A stretch of 56,954 nucleotides of DNA from Thermodesulfobacteriota bacterium (GTDB taxonomy: Bacteria; Desulfobacterota; Thermodesulfobacteria; Thermodesulfobacteriales; Thermodesulfobacteriaceae), in the NCBI GenBank assembly GCA_030550555.1, contig JAUQPD010000056.1, positions 1 to 56,954 of the forward strand. Direction: 5' to 3'. A program made the position numbers and the translations under genes. Shown here piece by piece: positions 37,422 through 45,752 of this stretch (its first letter is position 1; every line of letters starts with the position of its first letter). The notes below the pieces were generated by a model. That model saw only the letters and a list, made by a program, of their open reading frames with translations. It had not been told where the DNA came from and did no database searches.

Positions 37422-38294
37422 CTACCACTGATACTTCTTTCTAACCTTGTATCTAATGTAATAACTAAGTGAGTTTAAAAGGAGACACACCACAAGGAGC
37501 ACAAAACCACCTGCAGCTGCATTCTTATGGAAGGCCTCCTGTGGACGGGACACCCAGTTAAAGATCTGTATGGGAAGCACTGTAAAGGGTGATTTAAGCA
37601 TTCCGATTAGATCCTCCCAAGGGGGAGGAGGAAGAAAAGCTATAAAAGTAAGAGCTCCTATGGTTAAAAGAGGCGCTGTCTCACCTATTGCCCTTGAAAC
37701 CGCAATTATTACACCTGTGAGTATCCCTCCTATTGAATAGGGTAAGAGATGATGAAAAACAAGTTCATAATTTGTTGCTCCAAGGGCATAGGCTCCCTCT
37801 CTTATAGCCCTTGGAATCCTTCTCAGTGACTCCCTTGTGGCCACAACTATCACAGGGAGCATCAAAAGACCTAAGGTTAGCCCTGCAGTGAGGATACTCT
37901 CTCCAAACTTAAAACGATAGACAAAGATACCAAGAGCAAGAAGACCATAAATGATAGAAGGAACTGCTGAAAGATTGGTAATATTTGCTTCAATTATTCG
38001 GGCAACCTTTCCTTTCCCTCCAAACTCCTCAAGATAGATCCCTGCAGGAACTCCAAGAATGATTGACCAAAAAATTGCCCCAGCCATAACATAGAGAGTC
38101 CCCACAAGGGCAGACAATATTCCTGCCTTCTCGGGAAATCGAGAGGGATAAGATGTATAGAAACTTAAGTCAAAGATGCGATGTAGTCCATCTATGAACA
38201 GTTTCAGCGCAATAGAGAAAAGAAATATAAGGACGAAGACAAGTGCAATTATACTTGCCCACTCAAAAATACGCTCTTTTCTCTTGTAATCCAT
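37422..38294 (-). CDS. pstA: Phosphate ABC transporter permease PstA
   Basis: 290 residues, six predicted membrane helices. The EAA-type cytoplasmic loop reads [21 protein letters not shown] near residue 165, and [15 protein letters not shown] is the PstA-specific motif that contains the conserved Arg and Glu. Its start overlaps the pstC stop by one base (TAATG). Confidence 0.96.
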   Translation of the reverse strand: MDYKRKERIFEWASIIALVFVLIFLFSIALKLFIDGLHRIFDLSFYTSYPSRFPEKAGILSALVGTLYVMAGAIFWSIILGVPAGIYLEEFGGKGKVARIIEANITNLSAVPSIIYGLLALGIFVYRFKFGESILTAGLTLGLLMLPVIVVATRESLRRIPRAIREGAYALGATNYELVFHHLLPYSIGGILTGVIIAVSRAIGETAPLLTIGALTFIAFLPPPPWEDLIGMLKSPFTVLPIQIFNWVSRPQEAFHKNAAAGGFVLLVVCLLLNSLSYYIRYKVRKKYQW

Positions 38295-39211
38295 TAGTAT
38301 CTCTCCACCTTGGATTTGAAGTAAACCGCAAGAACATTAAAAAAGAGGGTTATTAAAAAGAGGGCAAAACCTGCAGCAAATATTGAGAGGTATTCAAAGG
38401 AGAGATAAGGCAAGTCTCCTAAAGCGACCTGCACTATGTAGCCAGTAATTGTCTGAACTGGCTCGAGGGGATTTAAAGTTAAATTTGGATACATTCCTGC
38501 AGCAATAGCAACAACCATTGTTTCCCCAACTGCTCTGGAAGTGCCAAGTAGATAGGCTGCAATGATTCCTGACCTTGCTGAAGGCACAACAACCGAGAAA
38601 GCGGTCCTAAGCTTACTTGCACCCAGACTGTAAGAAGCCTCTCTTAGATATTGAGGCACACCTCTTAGGGCATCTTCAACCATAGAGGCTGTAAAAGGGA
38701 GAATCATAATTCCAAGGACAATCCCTGGTGAGAGGGCATTCATCCCCTCAACGGTGACACCAAAATAACCAAATATTTTCTGAAGAATAGGAGTTACCGC
38801 AAGAAGTGCAAAATATCCATAGACGACCGTTGGCACTGCCTCAAGGAAGTCTAACCAAGGCTTTACCGACTCCCTTACACTATGAGGGGCAAATTCACTC
38901 AAATAGACAGCAATTAAAAGACCTAACGGGATAGAAATTGCCATAGCAATGAAGGCAATCAGAAAAGTTCCAGCAAGAAGAGGCCAAATACCTATCTTTT
39001 TAGTTTCAAAGGTAGGAGTCCAATGAACTTCAGTTAAAAATCTAATTACAGACTTAGGAAATCCTCCACTTTCAGGATGAGCAAAAAATCTGATTGCATC
39101 TTCAACAAGAACCCAAACAATCCCCACCGTGACCAGTATGGATATCAAACCAGTTGTCAGCAAAAAAGCCTTAAATAAAAAATCAATCCTTTTTTTGTGC
39201 TCAATCTTCAT
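38294..39211 (-). CDS. pstC: Phosphate ABC transporter permease PstC
   Basis: 305 residues, about six helices. The loop is LREASYSLGASKLRTAFSVV near residue 190 and the matching SRAVGETMVVAIAAG motif is present; GIWPLLAGTFLIAF is typical of PstC. It starts 71 bases after pstS, downstream of a strong hairpin that probably separates expression levels. Confidence 0.96.
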   Translation of the reverse strand: MKIEHKKRIDFLFKAFLLTTGLISILVTVGIVWVLVEDAIRFFAHPESGGFPKSVIRFLTEVHWTPTFETKKIGIWPLLAGTFLIAFIAMAISIPLGLLIAVYLSEFAPHSVRESVKPWLDFLEAVPTVVYGYFALLAVTPILQKIFGYFGVTVEGMNALSPGIVLGIMILPFTASMVEDALRGVPQYLREASYSLGASKLRTAFSVVVPSARSGIIAAYLLGTSRAVGETMVVAIAAGMYPNLTLNPLEPVQTITGYIVQVALGDLPYLSFEYLSIFAAGFALFLITLFFNVLAVYFKSKVERY

Positions 39212-39241
39212 CTTTCAGACCCTTATAATAGAGTTGTTTTG

Positions 39242-39262
39242 GGGGGAGGAGTTGCCTCCCCC
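39242..39262 (-). terminator. Intercistronic hairpin between pstS and pstC
   Basis: On the minus strand GGGGGAGG, loop CAACT and CCTCCCCC form a perfect 8-bp GC-rich stem 20 bases after the pstS stop. No U-run follows (CAAAAC comes next), so it is more likely a stability or partial-attenuation element than a full terminator. Such elements often allow more PstS than membrane components. Confidence 0.6.
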
Positions 39263-39282
39263 GTAATTATATCTAACTTTAC

Positions 39283-40299
39283 TTACTGACGGGCCTCTCT
39301 CTTTAGAAGCTCCTCAACAGTTAAACCAACCTGGAGCTCTCCACCGAAAACAGTGCCAACTACCCTTTTATCAAAACGCTGTTTTACGAGATCATAGGCC
39401 TTTGCGGGAAGAGGAATGTATCCGACCTGTCTTGCAATCTTACCAACATTCTTAATATAGAAATCAACAAACTCTCTCACCTCAGGTCTCTCAAGGGACT
39501 TTACACTTACATAGATAAATAGAGGTCTTGAGAGAGGCTGATACTCTCCCTTCATAACACTCTCGGTTGAAGGCATTACGCACTTTCCAGTCTGAGGATT
39601 CTTAATGGCAACAGCCTTTACTTTCCCCTTGTTTTCCTCCACATAAGCAAGCCCAAAGTAACAGAGGGCACCTCTTTCCTTGTTAGCAAAGTGGACAAGG
39701 ACATTGTCGTCTTCAGAAGCAAGATAATCTCCCCTTGAAGATTTTGCCTTTCCTACAACTGCCTCTGTAAAGTAATCAAAGGTTCCAGAGTCTGTTCCGG
39801 GACCACAAAGCTTGACCTCAACTTTGGGCCACTTGGGATCAAGATCAGACCAATTGAATTTCTTGCCCTGAGATTCGGGCTTCCAAACCTCCTTCAACTG
39901 CTCAACTGTCATACAAGTTGCCCAGTTATTCTTGGGATTGACCACCACCGCAAGACCATCGTAGGCTATGGGAAGCTCTATATACTGGATTCCAGCTTTT
40001 CTGCACTCCTCCATTTCTCTCTTCAAAATTGGCCTTGAGGCATTCTGAATATCAGTCTCCCCTCTGCAGAACTTCTTAAAACCTCCACCAGTTCCAGAAA
40101 TCCCAACAGTCACCTTTACCGCACCTTTCTTCATCTTCTGAAACTCCTCAGCAATTCCCTCTGTTATGGGATAAACAGTAGAAGACCCATCTACCTTGAT
40201 AATGGAACTTGCCTTGGCTGGAAGAACATTCCCAAGAATACCAAGCCCAACACCAAGACCAAGGGCTAAAAGCTTTTTACTAATTAACCTCTTTACCAT
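39283..40299 (-). CDS. pstS: Periplasmic phosphate-binding protein
   Basis: 338 residues with a signal peptide (residues 1-30, cleavage expected after AKA). No lipobox is present, so the protein is soluble and periplasmic. Binding-site motifs: [35 protein letters not shown] and [15 protein letters not shown]. It is of the PstS group common in cyanobacteria and thermophiles (with [16 protein letters not shown]). It is the first gene of the operon, with AGGAGGTG before the ATG. Confidence 0.97.
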   Translation of the reverse strand: MVKRLISKKLLALGLGVGLGILGNVLPAKASSIIKVDGSSTVYPITEGIAEEFQKMKKGAVKVTVGISGTGGGFKKFCRGETDIQNASRPILKREMEECRKAGIQYIELPIAYDGLAVVVNPKNNWATCMTVEQLKEVWKPESQGKKFNWSDLDPKWPKVEVKLCGPGTDSGTFDYFTEAVVGKAKSSRGDYLASEDDNVLVHFANKERGALCYFGLAYVEENKGKVKAVAIKNPQTGKCVMPSTESVMKGEYQPLSRPLFIYVSVKSLERPEVREFVDFYIKNVGKIARQVGYIPLPAKAYDLVKQRFDKRVVGTVFGGELQVGLTVEELLKREARQ

Positions 40300-40330
40300 A
40301 CTCTCACCTCCTAATTTTTTTTCGAATTTA

Positions 40331-40336
40331 ATGTTA
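40331..40336 (-). promoter_or_regulatory. Candidate -10 of the pstS promoter
   Basis: TAACAT on the minus strand lies 10 bases downstream of the last Pho-box unit, the expected place when PhoB replaces -35 contact. Match to TATAAT is 4 of 6. Confidence 0.4.
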
Positions 40337-40346
40337 AGGCCCTCTC

Positions 40347-40397
40347 TTTAAAGAACCTTTAAAGCTGTGTTAAAGAATTGTTAAAGGCGATTTTAAG
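40347..40397 (-). promoter_or_regulatory. Pho box: five direct repeats in 11-bp phase
   Basis: On the minus strand the 7-mers CTTAAAA, CTTTAAC, CTTTAAC, CTTTAAA and CTTTAAA occupy 40397-40391, 40386-40380, 40375-40369, 40364-40358 and 40353-40347, with 4-base spacers and a perfect 11-bp period. The classical PhoB site has the same layout (7-mer plus 4). Position upstream of pstS and a phoB gene in the operon support PhoB binding. Confidence 0.8.
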
Positions 40398-40445
40398 GCG
40401 CAAGAAAGTGAAGTCTCAGAGATTTGGTGATAAAATTAGGGACTA

Positions 40446-40853
40446 ATGAGTGTCACTACAGAAAGGCTCATCAGAGTAGTTGCTGGATTTTTAGAGAGAG
40501 ACGGAAAAGTCTTACTTGTTAAAAGGCCCTCACACAAGAAGAGAGGTGGTCTTTGGGAATTTCCCGGAGGAAAGATTGAAGAAGGAGAATCGCCTGAAGA
40601 GGCCTTAGCAAGGGAATTAAAGGAGGAGCTTGGAATTGAAATCATCCAGAGTACTCCCATAGCTCAACTCAGATATTCCTATCCTGATGAAGAGATAGAG
40701 CTCAATTTACTTAAGGGAGAATTCCTTGGTAAGCCAATCCCTAATGAAGCAGAGGAATTAGCCTGGATACCTATTGAGACCTTAGAAAATATCAATCTCT
40801 GCCAAGCAGATAAAGAACTAGTGAGGATTTTGAGGAAAAAATCACTGATTTGA
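40446..40853 (+). CDS. mutT: NUDIX hydrolase, MutT-like
   Basis: 135 residues with a complete NUDIX box (GGKIEEGESPEEALARELKE followed by ELG, near residues 40-62). WEFPGG before it and a C-terminal WIPIETLENINLC fit the 8-oxo-dGTP diphosphatase MutT group, which cleans the nucleotide pool. AGGGA lies 4 bases before the ATG. It is divergent from pstS, and the Pho box ends only 49 bases upstream. Confidence 0.88.
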   Translation: MSVTTERLIRVVAGFLERDGKVLLVKRPSHKKRGGLWEFPGGKIEEGESPEEALARELKEELGIEIIQSTPIAQLRYSYPDEEIELNLLKGEFLGKPIPNEAEELAWIPIETLENINLCQADKELVRILRKKSLI

Positions 40854-41015
40854 CCTGATCTTAAATTTAATTTGGACCTTTACAATCAGGCTTCTCTCAT
40901 GTGGTAGCAGAGCTCTTTCCTCTTGCAATCCTTATGGATGCAATCTGCATTCAACTTTGAACTCCTTTATCCTTGAGATTAGGAACCTTCAATTTCTTTG
41001 CTCTCAAAGTGCCAG

Positions 41016-41044
41016 TTGAAAAAAGAGACAAGTTAGATTAATAT
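41016..41044 (+). promoter_or_regulatory. Sigma-70-type promoter for tRNA-Val
   Basis: TTGAAA, 17-base spacer, TAATAT; the tRNA begins 26 bases after the -10. Matches are 4 to 5 of 6 at each element and spacing is ideal. Confidence 0.65.
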
Positions 41045-41069
41045 TATATCGAATACCGAGGTGAGAAAT

Positions 41070-41141
41070 GGGCGGTTAGCTCAGGGGTAGAGCGCCATCC
41101 TCACACGGTGGATGTCGGAGGTTCGAATCCTCCACCGCCCA
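41070..41141 (+). tRNA. tRNA-Val, anticodon CAC
   Basis: 72 bases fold as a complete cloverleaf: acceptor GGGCGGT/ACCGCCC, D arm GCTC/GAGC, anticodon stem CCATC/GGTGG (one T-G pair) with loop CTCACAC, and T arm GGAGG/CCTCC with loop TTCGAAT. The discriminator is A. The CCA end is not encoded (TAT follows). It reads GUG codons. No integrase or direct repeat lies beside it. Confidence 0.97.
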
Positions 41142-41184
41142 TATTTAATTTTTGCCCTATCAACCTTTCTAACTAAAAAACCTA

Positions 41185-41391
41185 TCACTCTTCATCCCTC
41201 TTTTTAGCACCTATCACACCAATCTTCCTCTCATAGTCCCTCTTCAAACTATTAACCTCCCTCAATAACTCTCTTATGACTACACTATGCTCTTCATGTC
41301 TTTTATACGCTCCTTCAAGTATTTGCTACGCTTCCAAAGACCTTCATTTTATTCCTCAAGTCTCTTTATTAGTCTCCTTTATACTTTCATT
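41185..41391 (-). pseudogene. Decayed coiled-coil coding fragment
   Basis: In one minus-strand frame the translation is amphipathic and highly charged. It includes LEGAYKRHEEHSVVIRELL, then REVNSLKRDYERKIGVIGA, ending KKRDEE and TGA at 41185-41187. Three stop codons interrupt its upstream half (…KET*GIK*RSLEA*QIL). The pattern recalls the coiled-coil part of DUF3782-type proteins (IGALGA-like ending), from memory only. It looks like a dead gene remnant. Confidence 0.35.
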
Positions 41392-41596
41392 TATTTAGTT
41401 TTTAGTTTTTCTTATCTGCCAAACGATCTGCAACAAGATTTACTAAATGCTTCTTTTACAAAGGCTCCTTTTCCAGCAATTGGAGTAGCTTTTCATGATA
41501 ATGTCCCTGAGAAAAGTGTCAGCTATTCTCCTTTTCTACAGGCAATCTGTAAAGAAAACCTATCTGGGTTCCTATGGTGTTTTATTAATCTCTCTC

Positions 41597-41624
41597 TTGA
41601 CTGAAACAAGAAGAGTGTTATTAT
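41597..41624 (+). promoter_or_regulatory. Sigma-70-type promoter for the rpsF operon
   Basis: TTGACT, 16-base spacer, TATTAT; both elements match 5 of 6. Transcription would start near 41631, leaving a leader of about 100 bases. Confidence 0.65.
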
Positions 41625-41639
41625 GTCAGTTGAGCTCTT

Positions 41640-41707
41640 GGTGTTAGCACTTTAACTTTGAGGTTACTAACACCTGGCTCTCCTTGCTCCCACATCCATT
41701 TGGGGGC
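41640..41707 (+). promoter_or_regulatory. Structured 5' leader of rpsF (candidate ribosomal-protein autoregulation site)
   Basis: Two hairpins: GGTGTTAG (41640-41647) with CTAACACC (41667-41674), a perfect 8-bp stem with a 19-base loop; and GCTCCC (41686-41691) with GGGGGC (41702-41707), 6 bp. The second ends 16 bases before the AGGAGG ribosome site. S6:S18 complexes are known to bind rpsF leaders in many bacteria; I could not match the exact consensus. Confidence 0.45.
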
Positions 41708-41732
41708 CATTAGACCAAAAGGAGGTGATTCT

Positions 41733-42080
41733 ATGTTTGAAATTCCAACTGTAAAATGTTATCGCAAATGGGAGAGTCTCTTTATTATCCATCCGGACAA
41801 AGTTGAGGAAAAGGGGGCAATTTTTGAGAAATTGAAACAGATTATCCAGAGTAAGGAGGGAGATTTTCTCAAACTCGAAGAATGGGGGATGAGAAAACTT
41901 GCCTATCCAATCCAAAAGAAAACCAGAGGCTACTATGTCCTAACTGAATTCTATGGGCTTGCAGATTTACCCCATGAACTTGAAAACTTTTTCAGAATTG
42001 ATGAAAGGATACTTAGATATATTATTATTAAATTAGATGATAAATTTCAGCCAGAAACTAAGCAAGAGGGAGGGAACTAA
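41733..42080 (+). CDS. rpsF: Ribosomal protein bS6
   Basis: 115 residues of the S6 family ([55 protein letters not shown]). S6 binds the 30S platform with S18. The frame opens 25 codons upstream at 41658, but AAGGAGGTG sits 6 bases before ATG 41733, and the extra residues overlap the leader hairpins and have no S6 similarity. It is first in rpsF-rpsR-rplI-dnaB. Confidence 0.97.
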   Translation: MFEIPTVKCYRKWESLFIIHPDKVEEKGAIFEKLKQIIQSKEGDFLKLEEWGMRKLAYPIQKKTRGYYVLTEFYGLADLPHELENFFRIDERILRYIIIKLDDKFQPETKQEGGN

Positions 42081-42082
42081 CT

Positions 42083-42337
42083 ATGGAAAATAATGTAACT
42101 ATAAAGAAAAGAGTTTTTCCAAGAAAGAAAATCTGTAGATTTTGCGCAGACCCTAGCCTCACAATTGACTACAAAAATGTAGATCTACTTAAGGGTTTTA
42201 TCAATGAAAAGGGAATGATTCTCCACAGAAGGCAAACTGGTAACTGTGCATTCCATCAAAGGAGACTTACAACAGCCATAAAAAGGGCAAGAATAATGGC
42301 CCTCTTACCTTTCATTGCAGACGTTGAAATTGAGTAG
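42083..42337 (+). CDS. rpsR: Ribosomal protein bS18, zinc-binding form
   Basis: 84 residues ([38 protein letters not shown]). Cysteines in [10 protein letters not shown] together with [10 protein letters not shown] give a C-x2-C...C-x2-H set, so this is the zinc-ribbon (C+) version of S18. Its start is 2 bases after rpsF. Confidence 0.97.
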   Translation: MENNVTIKKRVFPRKKICRFCADPSLTIDYKNVDLLKGFINEKGMILHRRQTGNCAFHQRRLTTAIKRARIMALLPFIADVEIE

Positions 42338-42348
42338 GAGGATGTTCT

Positions 42349-42798
42349 ATGATTGAGGTGATTCTCAGGAAGGATATACCAAAGCTTGGAAAAGCTGGCG
42401 ATATTGTAAGAGTAAAAGACGGTTATGCGCGTAACTATCTAATTCCGAAGGGATTAGCAATTCCTGCCAATCAAAGAACAATCCAGGCTCTTGAGAGCCA
42501 GAGAAAAATCATCCTTGCAAAGGCAGAAAGAGAAAGAAAAAAGGCTCAGTCTCTTGCAGAAAAACTGCAAGGTACTACCATAACCCTTTATAGGCGAGTT
42601 GTTGAAGAAGGAAGACTCTATGGATCTGTATCAGCAGTTGACATTGTAAAAGCTCTTGAAGAAAAAGGATTCAATATTGATAAGAAACAGGTTGAACTTG
42701 AAGACCCCATAAAAACTGTTGGTACATTTGAGGTAAATATCAGAATAGCTCCTGACATATCTGTTCCCATTAAAGTTGAAGTTATAGAAGAAAAATAG
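42349..42798 (+). CDS. rplI: Ribosomal protein bL9
   Basis: 149 residues: N-terminal domain with the L9 signature (VILRKDIPKLGKAGDIVRVK, GYARNYLIPKGLA), a long connecting helix (about 40-75) and the C-terminal domain (EEGRLYGSVSAVDIVKALEE). Length is normal. AGGAGGATG-type ribosome site. Confidence 0.97.
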   Translation: MIEVILRKDIPKLGKAGDIVRVKDGYARNYLIPKGLAIPANQRTIQALESQRKIILAKAERERKKAQSLAEKLQGTTITLYRRVVEEGRLYGSVSAVDIVKALEEKGFNIDKKQVELEDPIKTVGTFEVNIRIAPDISVPIKVEVIEEK

Positions 42799-42803
42799 CT
42801 TTT

Positions 42804-44192
42804 ATGGAAGAGCAAAAAGGTAGGGCTGTCAAACGGAGAAAAAAAAGTTTAGATGAGACAGTCCTACCAGAAGAGTTTTTACCTCCCCAAGATCTTCAAG
42901 CTGAGCGTTATACGCTTGCATCAATACTAATAGATCCAAGTTCCATTATAAAGGTTCTTGACTTCCTTAGACCAGAGGATTTTTATCTCACCTCTCATCG
43001 TCTAATTTACCAGGCCTTTATCCGACTTTTTGAGAGAGACGAGCCAATTGATATTGTTACTACTTATAATGAGCTTGAAAAAATGGGCGAGCTTGAAAGA
43101 GCTGGTGGAGCCTCCTATCTAACAGAGCTTGCAAGTCTTCTCCCCACTTCAGCTCATCTTGTGCACTATGCAAAGATAGTTAAAGAAAAAAGTATTCTCA
43201 GAGAAATCATTCGCATAAGTCAAGATCTTATTTATCGTTGTTATTATTCTACTGAAGATTCCCAGGAGCTTCTAAGTTATGCTGAAAAGGCTCTCTTTGA
43301 GCTTTCATATTACGGCAAGAAAGAGACTTTTGCTCCCATAAAAGACGTTATAAAGGACACAATAAAGCATCTGGAAATGCTCTATCAAAAGGGAGATCTC
43401 ATTACAGGCATACCCACTGGCTTCTACGAGTTAGACAGGCTCACTGCTGGGCTTCAAAGAGGAGATCTAATAATTCTTGCTGCAAGACCAGGAATGGGAA
43501 AAACTGCCCTTGCTCTAAATATCGTCTGTAATGCCTGTAAACAGACAAAGCTTGGTGCAGCTATCTTCTCCTTAGAGATGAGTAAGGAACAACTTGTCTC
43601 TCGTATGATCTGTGCAGAAGGAAAGGTCAATTTCCAGAAATTTAGAACTGGGCAACTTGATCCTCAGGATTGGCAAAAAGTCATCAACGGAGCGAGTATC
43701 CTCAGTGAACTTCCTATTTTCATAGACGATACTTCTGGGATAAACATCTTGGAAGTTAAAGCTAAAGCAAGAAAAATAATGAAAGAGATTCCACTTGGCC
43801 TTATCGTAGTCGATTATCTACAGTTGATGAGGAGTCTTGAGAAAAAAGAGAGGAGAGAACAGGAAATTTCTGAGATATCTGCAGGCCTTAAGGCCCTTGC
43901 CAAGGAATTAAATGTGCCTGTCCTTGCCCTCTCCCAGCTTAATCGTAAAGTAGAAGAAAGACCAGATAAAAGACCTCAACTTGCTGATCTGCGAGAGTCT
44001 GGTGCTCTTGAGCAGGATGCAGATGTCATCCTCTTTATTTATCGGGATGAAGTTTATAACAAAGAGAGCCCTGAAAAAGGGATTGCGGAAATTATCATTG
44101 GTAAACAGAGAAATGGTCCCTCAGGAGTGACGGTAAAGCTTGCCTATCTTTCCTCATTCACCTCTTTTGCCAATTTAGAGCCAGGATACTAG
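42804..44192 (+). CDS. dnaB: Replicative DNA helicase DnaB
   Basis: 462 residues. The N-terminal DnaG-interaction domain (LPPQDLQAERYTLASIL) is joined by a linker to a RecA-like motor with Walker A ARPGMGKTALALNI, Walker B LIVVDYLQLM and LRESGALEQDADVILFIYRD. There is no intein. It follows rplI by 5 bases, the widely conserved rplI-dnaB order. Confidence 0.97.
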   Translation: MEEQKGRAVKRRKKSLDETVLPEEFLPPQDLQAERYTLASILIDPSSIIKVLDFLRPEDFYLTSHRLIYQAFIRLFERDEPIDIVTTYNELEKMGELERAGGASYLTELASLLPTSAHLVHYAKIVKEKSILREIIRISQDLIYRCYYSTEDSQELLSYAEKALFELSYYGKKETFAPIKDVIKDTIKHLEMLYQKGDLITGIPTGFYELDRLTAGLQRGDLIILAARPGMGKTALALNIVCNACKQTKLGAAIFSLEMSKEQLVSRMICAEGKVNFQKFRTGQLDPQDWQKVINGASILSELPIFIDDTSGINILEVKAKARKIMKEIPLGLIVVDYLQLMRSLEKKERREQEISEISAGLKALAKELNVPVLALSQLNRKVEERPDKRPQLADLRESGALEQDADVILFIYRDEVYNKESPEKGIAEIIIGKQRNGPSGVTVKLAYLSSFTSFANLEPGY

Positions 44193-44203
44193 AGGAGGAT
44201 CTA

Positions 44204-44800
44204 ATGAGTGATAAAAGAAAAAGTACAATCAATGATCTGTCTGAGATCTTAGCAGAGGCAACTAAAGAGGTGCTTTCAACTAACACTGGCACTGTTATAA
44301 AAGTAGCTCCTACCCTTCAAAAGATAAATTTTGTGGCTTTAAGACCAGATATTGGTAGCTTTCTTGAATTTAATGGCGACTACAATGGGTTACTTTGTAT
44401 GAATTTTTCCAAAGAATCTGCCTTAGAACTATACCAAAGTGCTATGAAATATTTGGGATTCCCTGAGGAGGAAATTTCTTCGGATCCTCTTTCTGAAGAG
44501 GTAATTAACTTTATTGGGGAAATGGTCAACCAAATCATAGGCAATTTCCGCAAAAAAGTTGAAAAGAAATATGGTCTTTCAGCTCGTAATCAACAGCCAA
44601 GAGCTATCCCAATATCTCATACTATTATTATGTATATTGACAGCTTCTTCAACTCTTCACAAGCAAGAAAGATTTCCCTTCGCACAGCAAATGGACATCC
44701 CTTCTATGCAGAACTAAGCCTTGAACAGACTGAATTTATACCCTTAAAAACCCTTGAAGGAGAGGAAAGCGCAGAAGACCTACTTAGAGAGTTTTTTTAG
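44204..44800 (+). CDS. CheX-like (CheC/CheX phosphatase family) protein
   Basis: 198 residues. The central part (about 65-160) resembles CheX: a beta-strand segment LLCMNFSKESALELYQSAM, then the phosphatase-type helix GEMVNQIIGNFRKK with the Glu-x2-Asn...GN pattern. CheX removes phosphate from CheY-P. No chemotaxis gene is nearby, so the partner may be another receiver-domain protein. The start has AGAGGAGG. It is probably co-transcribed with dnaB (11-base gap). Confidence 0.7.
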   Translation: MSDKRKSTINDLSEILAEATKEVLSTNTGTVIKVAPTLQKINFVALRPDIGSFLEFNGDYNGLLCMNFSKESALELYQSAMKYLGFPEEEISSDPLSEEVINFIGEMVNQIIGNFRKKVEKKYGLSARNQQPRAIPISHTIIMYIDSFFNSSQARKISLRTANGHPFYAELSLEQTEFIPLKTLEGEESAEDLLREFF

Positions 44801-44852
44801 TTTTTTATCTTATTTTGCTCTCTTATTCTATATATTCTATATATAAAGGAGT

Positions 44853-45713
44853 CTATTTTACAACTAAAACTGGTTTATTACCCATTTTGATGACTCTTTC
44901 TGTCACGCTTCCCATAAGAAAACGTTTAATGCCTGTCTTCCCATGGGAGCCCATAACTATAAGATCGCATTCTTTTTCCTCACCTATTCTAAGGATTTCC
45001 TCTTCAATAATTCCCTCTACTACATAGGATTCTACTTCAAGGCCCTCTTCTTTAACTCTTCTTTTCAATTTTCTGACAATTTCTTCACCTGCAAGTTTAA
45101 GCGACTCCTTGACCTGAGCTATTTCTCCTGGGCCCTCAAATAGCTCAAGCGGAATCTCAATTACGTTTAATAAGTAGAGAGTTCCCTTTGCAATCTTTCC
45201 AAGTTCTATAGCTCTTAAAACTACCCTGTCAGCATACTCAGAACCATCAACAGGAACAAGAATCCTTTTTAGTTTTAGGCTCCTCTCCTTAGGAATAACA
45301 AGCACATCAACAGGACTTGATCCAATAGTTCGCACAGCAGTACTTCCTATTATGGCTTCTCCGAGGGCAGTCTTTCCTGTTTTCCCAAGTACGATTAGAT
45401 CCGCATTTATCACATAGGCTGTATCTACAATCTTTTGATAAGGTTCACCCTGCTCAAGATAGGTCTTAAGTCTAATGTCCTCTTCTTCTGCCAGATCCTC
45501 TGCTTGTTTGAGAATCTTTTCTGCCCCCTTGAGTAATGTGTCTTTTAAGCCTATAAAAACCGAAAGTGCGCTGCTCAACTCAGGTCCTACAGGGACAACA
45601 GATATTACAAAAACCTCTGCATCCAAAAGCTTTGCTAAAGATATCGCCCCTCTTAGAGCATTAAAGGACTCTTCTGATCCATCAATACAAACAAGAATCC
45701 TTTCATAACTCAT
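44853..45713 (-). CDS. Universal stress protein with two UspA domains
   Basis: 286 residues, two tandem UspA domains (1-143 and 145-286). Each has a start strand (ERILVCIDGSEESFNALR; KRILVPVDGSEYADRVVLR) and an ATP-loop signature (GKTGKTALGEAIIGST; GSHGKTGIKRFLMGS), so both probably bind ATP. It is last in the pyrR-led operon, 39 bases after the DUF4198 gene, and convergent with the CheX-like gene. Confidence 0.93.
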   Translation of the reverse strand: MSYERILVCIDGSEESFNALRGAISLAKLLDAEVFVISVVPVGPELSSALSVFIGLKDTLLKGAEKILKQAEDLAEEEDIRLKTYLEQGEPYQKIVDTAYVINADLIVLGKTGKTALGEAIIGSTAVRTIGSSPVDVLVIPKERSLKLKRILVPVDGSEYADRVVLRAIELGKIAKGTLYLLNVIEIPLELFEGPGEIAQVKESLKLAGEEIVRKLKRRVKEEGLEVESYVVEGIIEEEILRIGEEKECDLIVMGSHGKTGIKRFLMGSVTERVIKMGNKPVLVVK

Positions 45714-45752
45714 CTTGCCCTCCTAAAATTCTTATTCTTATCTATTTGACCT

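Larger units (their letters stand above)
41142..41732. other. Gene-poor stretch between tRNA-Val and rpsF
   Basis: No intact gene is convincing here. The left part holds a decayed minus-strand coding fragment (41185-41391). The right part holds the rpsF promoter and a structured leader. A 105-codon plus-strand frame (41287-41604) is hydrophobic and unlike the neighbours' proteins, so I do not call it. Confidence 0.6.

Noticed and set aside
41070-41391. Genomic island inserted at tRNA-Val
   Set aside because: No integrase and no direct repeat of the tRNA end were found.
41287-41604. 105-codon plus-strand frame before rpsF
   Set aside because: Phe/Ser/Leu-rich composition unlike neighbouring proteins, and it lies opposite a decayed coiled-coil frame; no ribosome site.
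41658-41732. 25-codon N-terminal extension of S6
   Set aside because: It overlaps the leader hairpins. The ATG at 41733 has an ideal ribosome site and S6 homology begins there.
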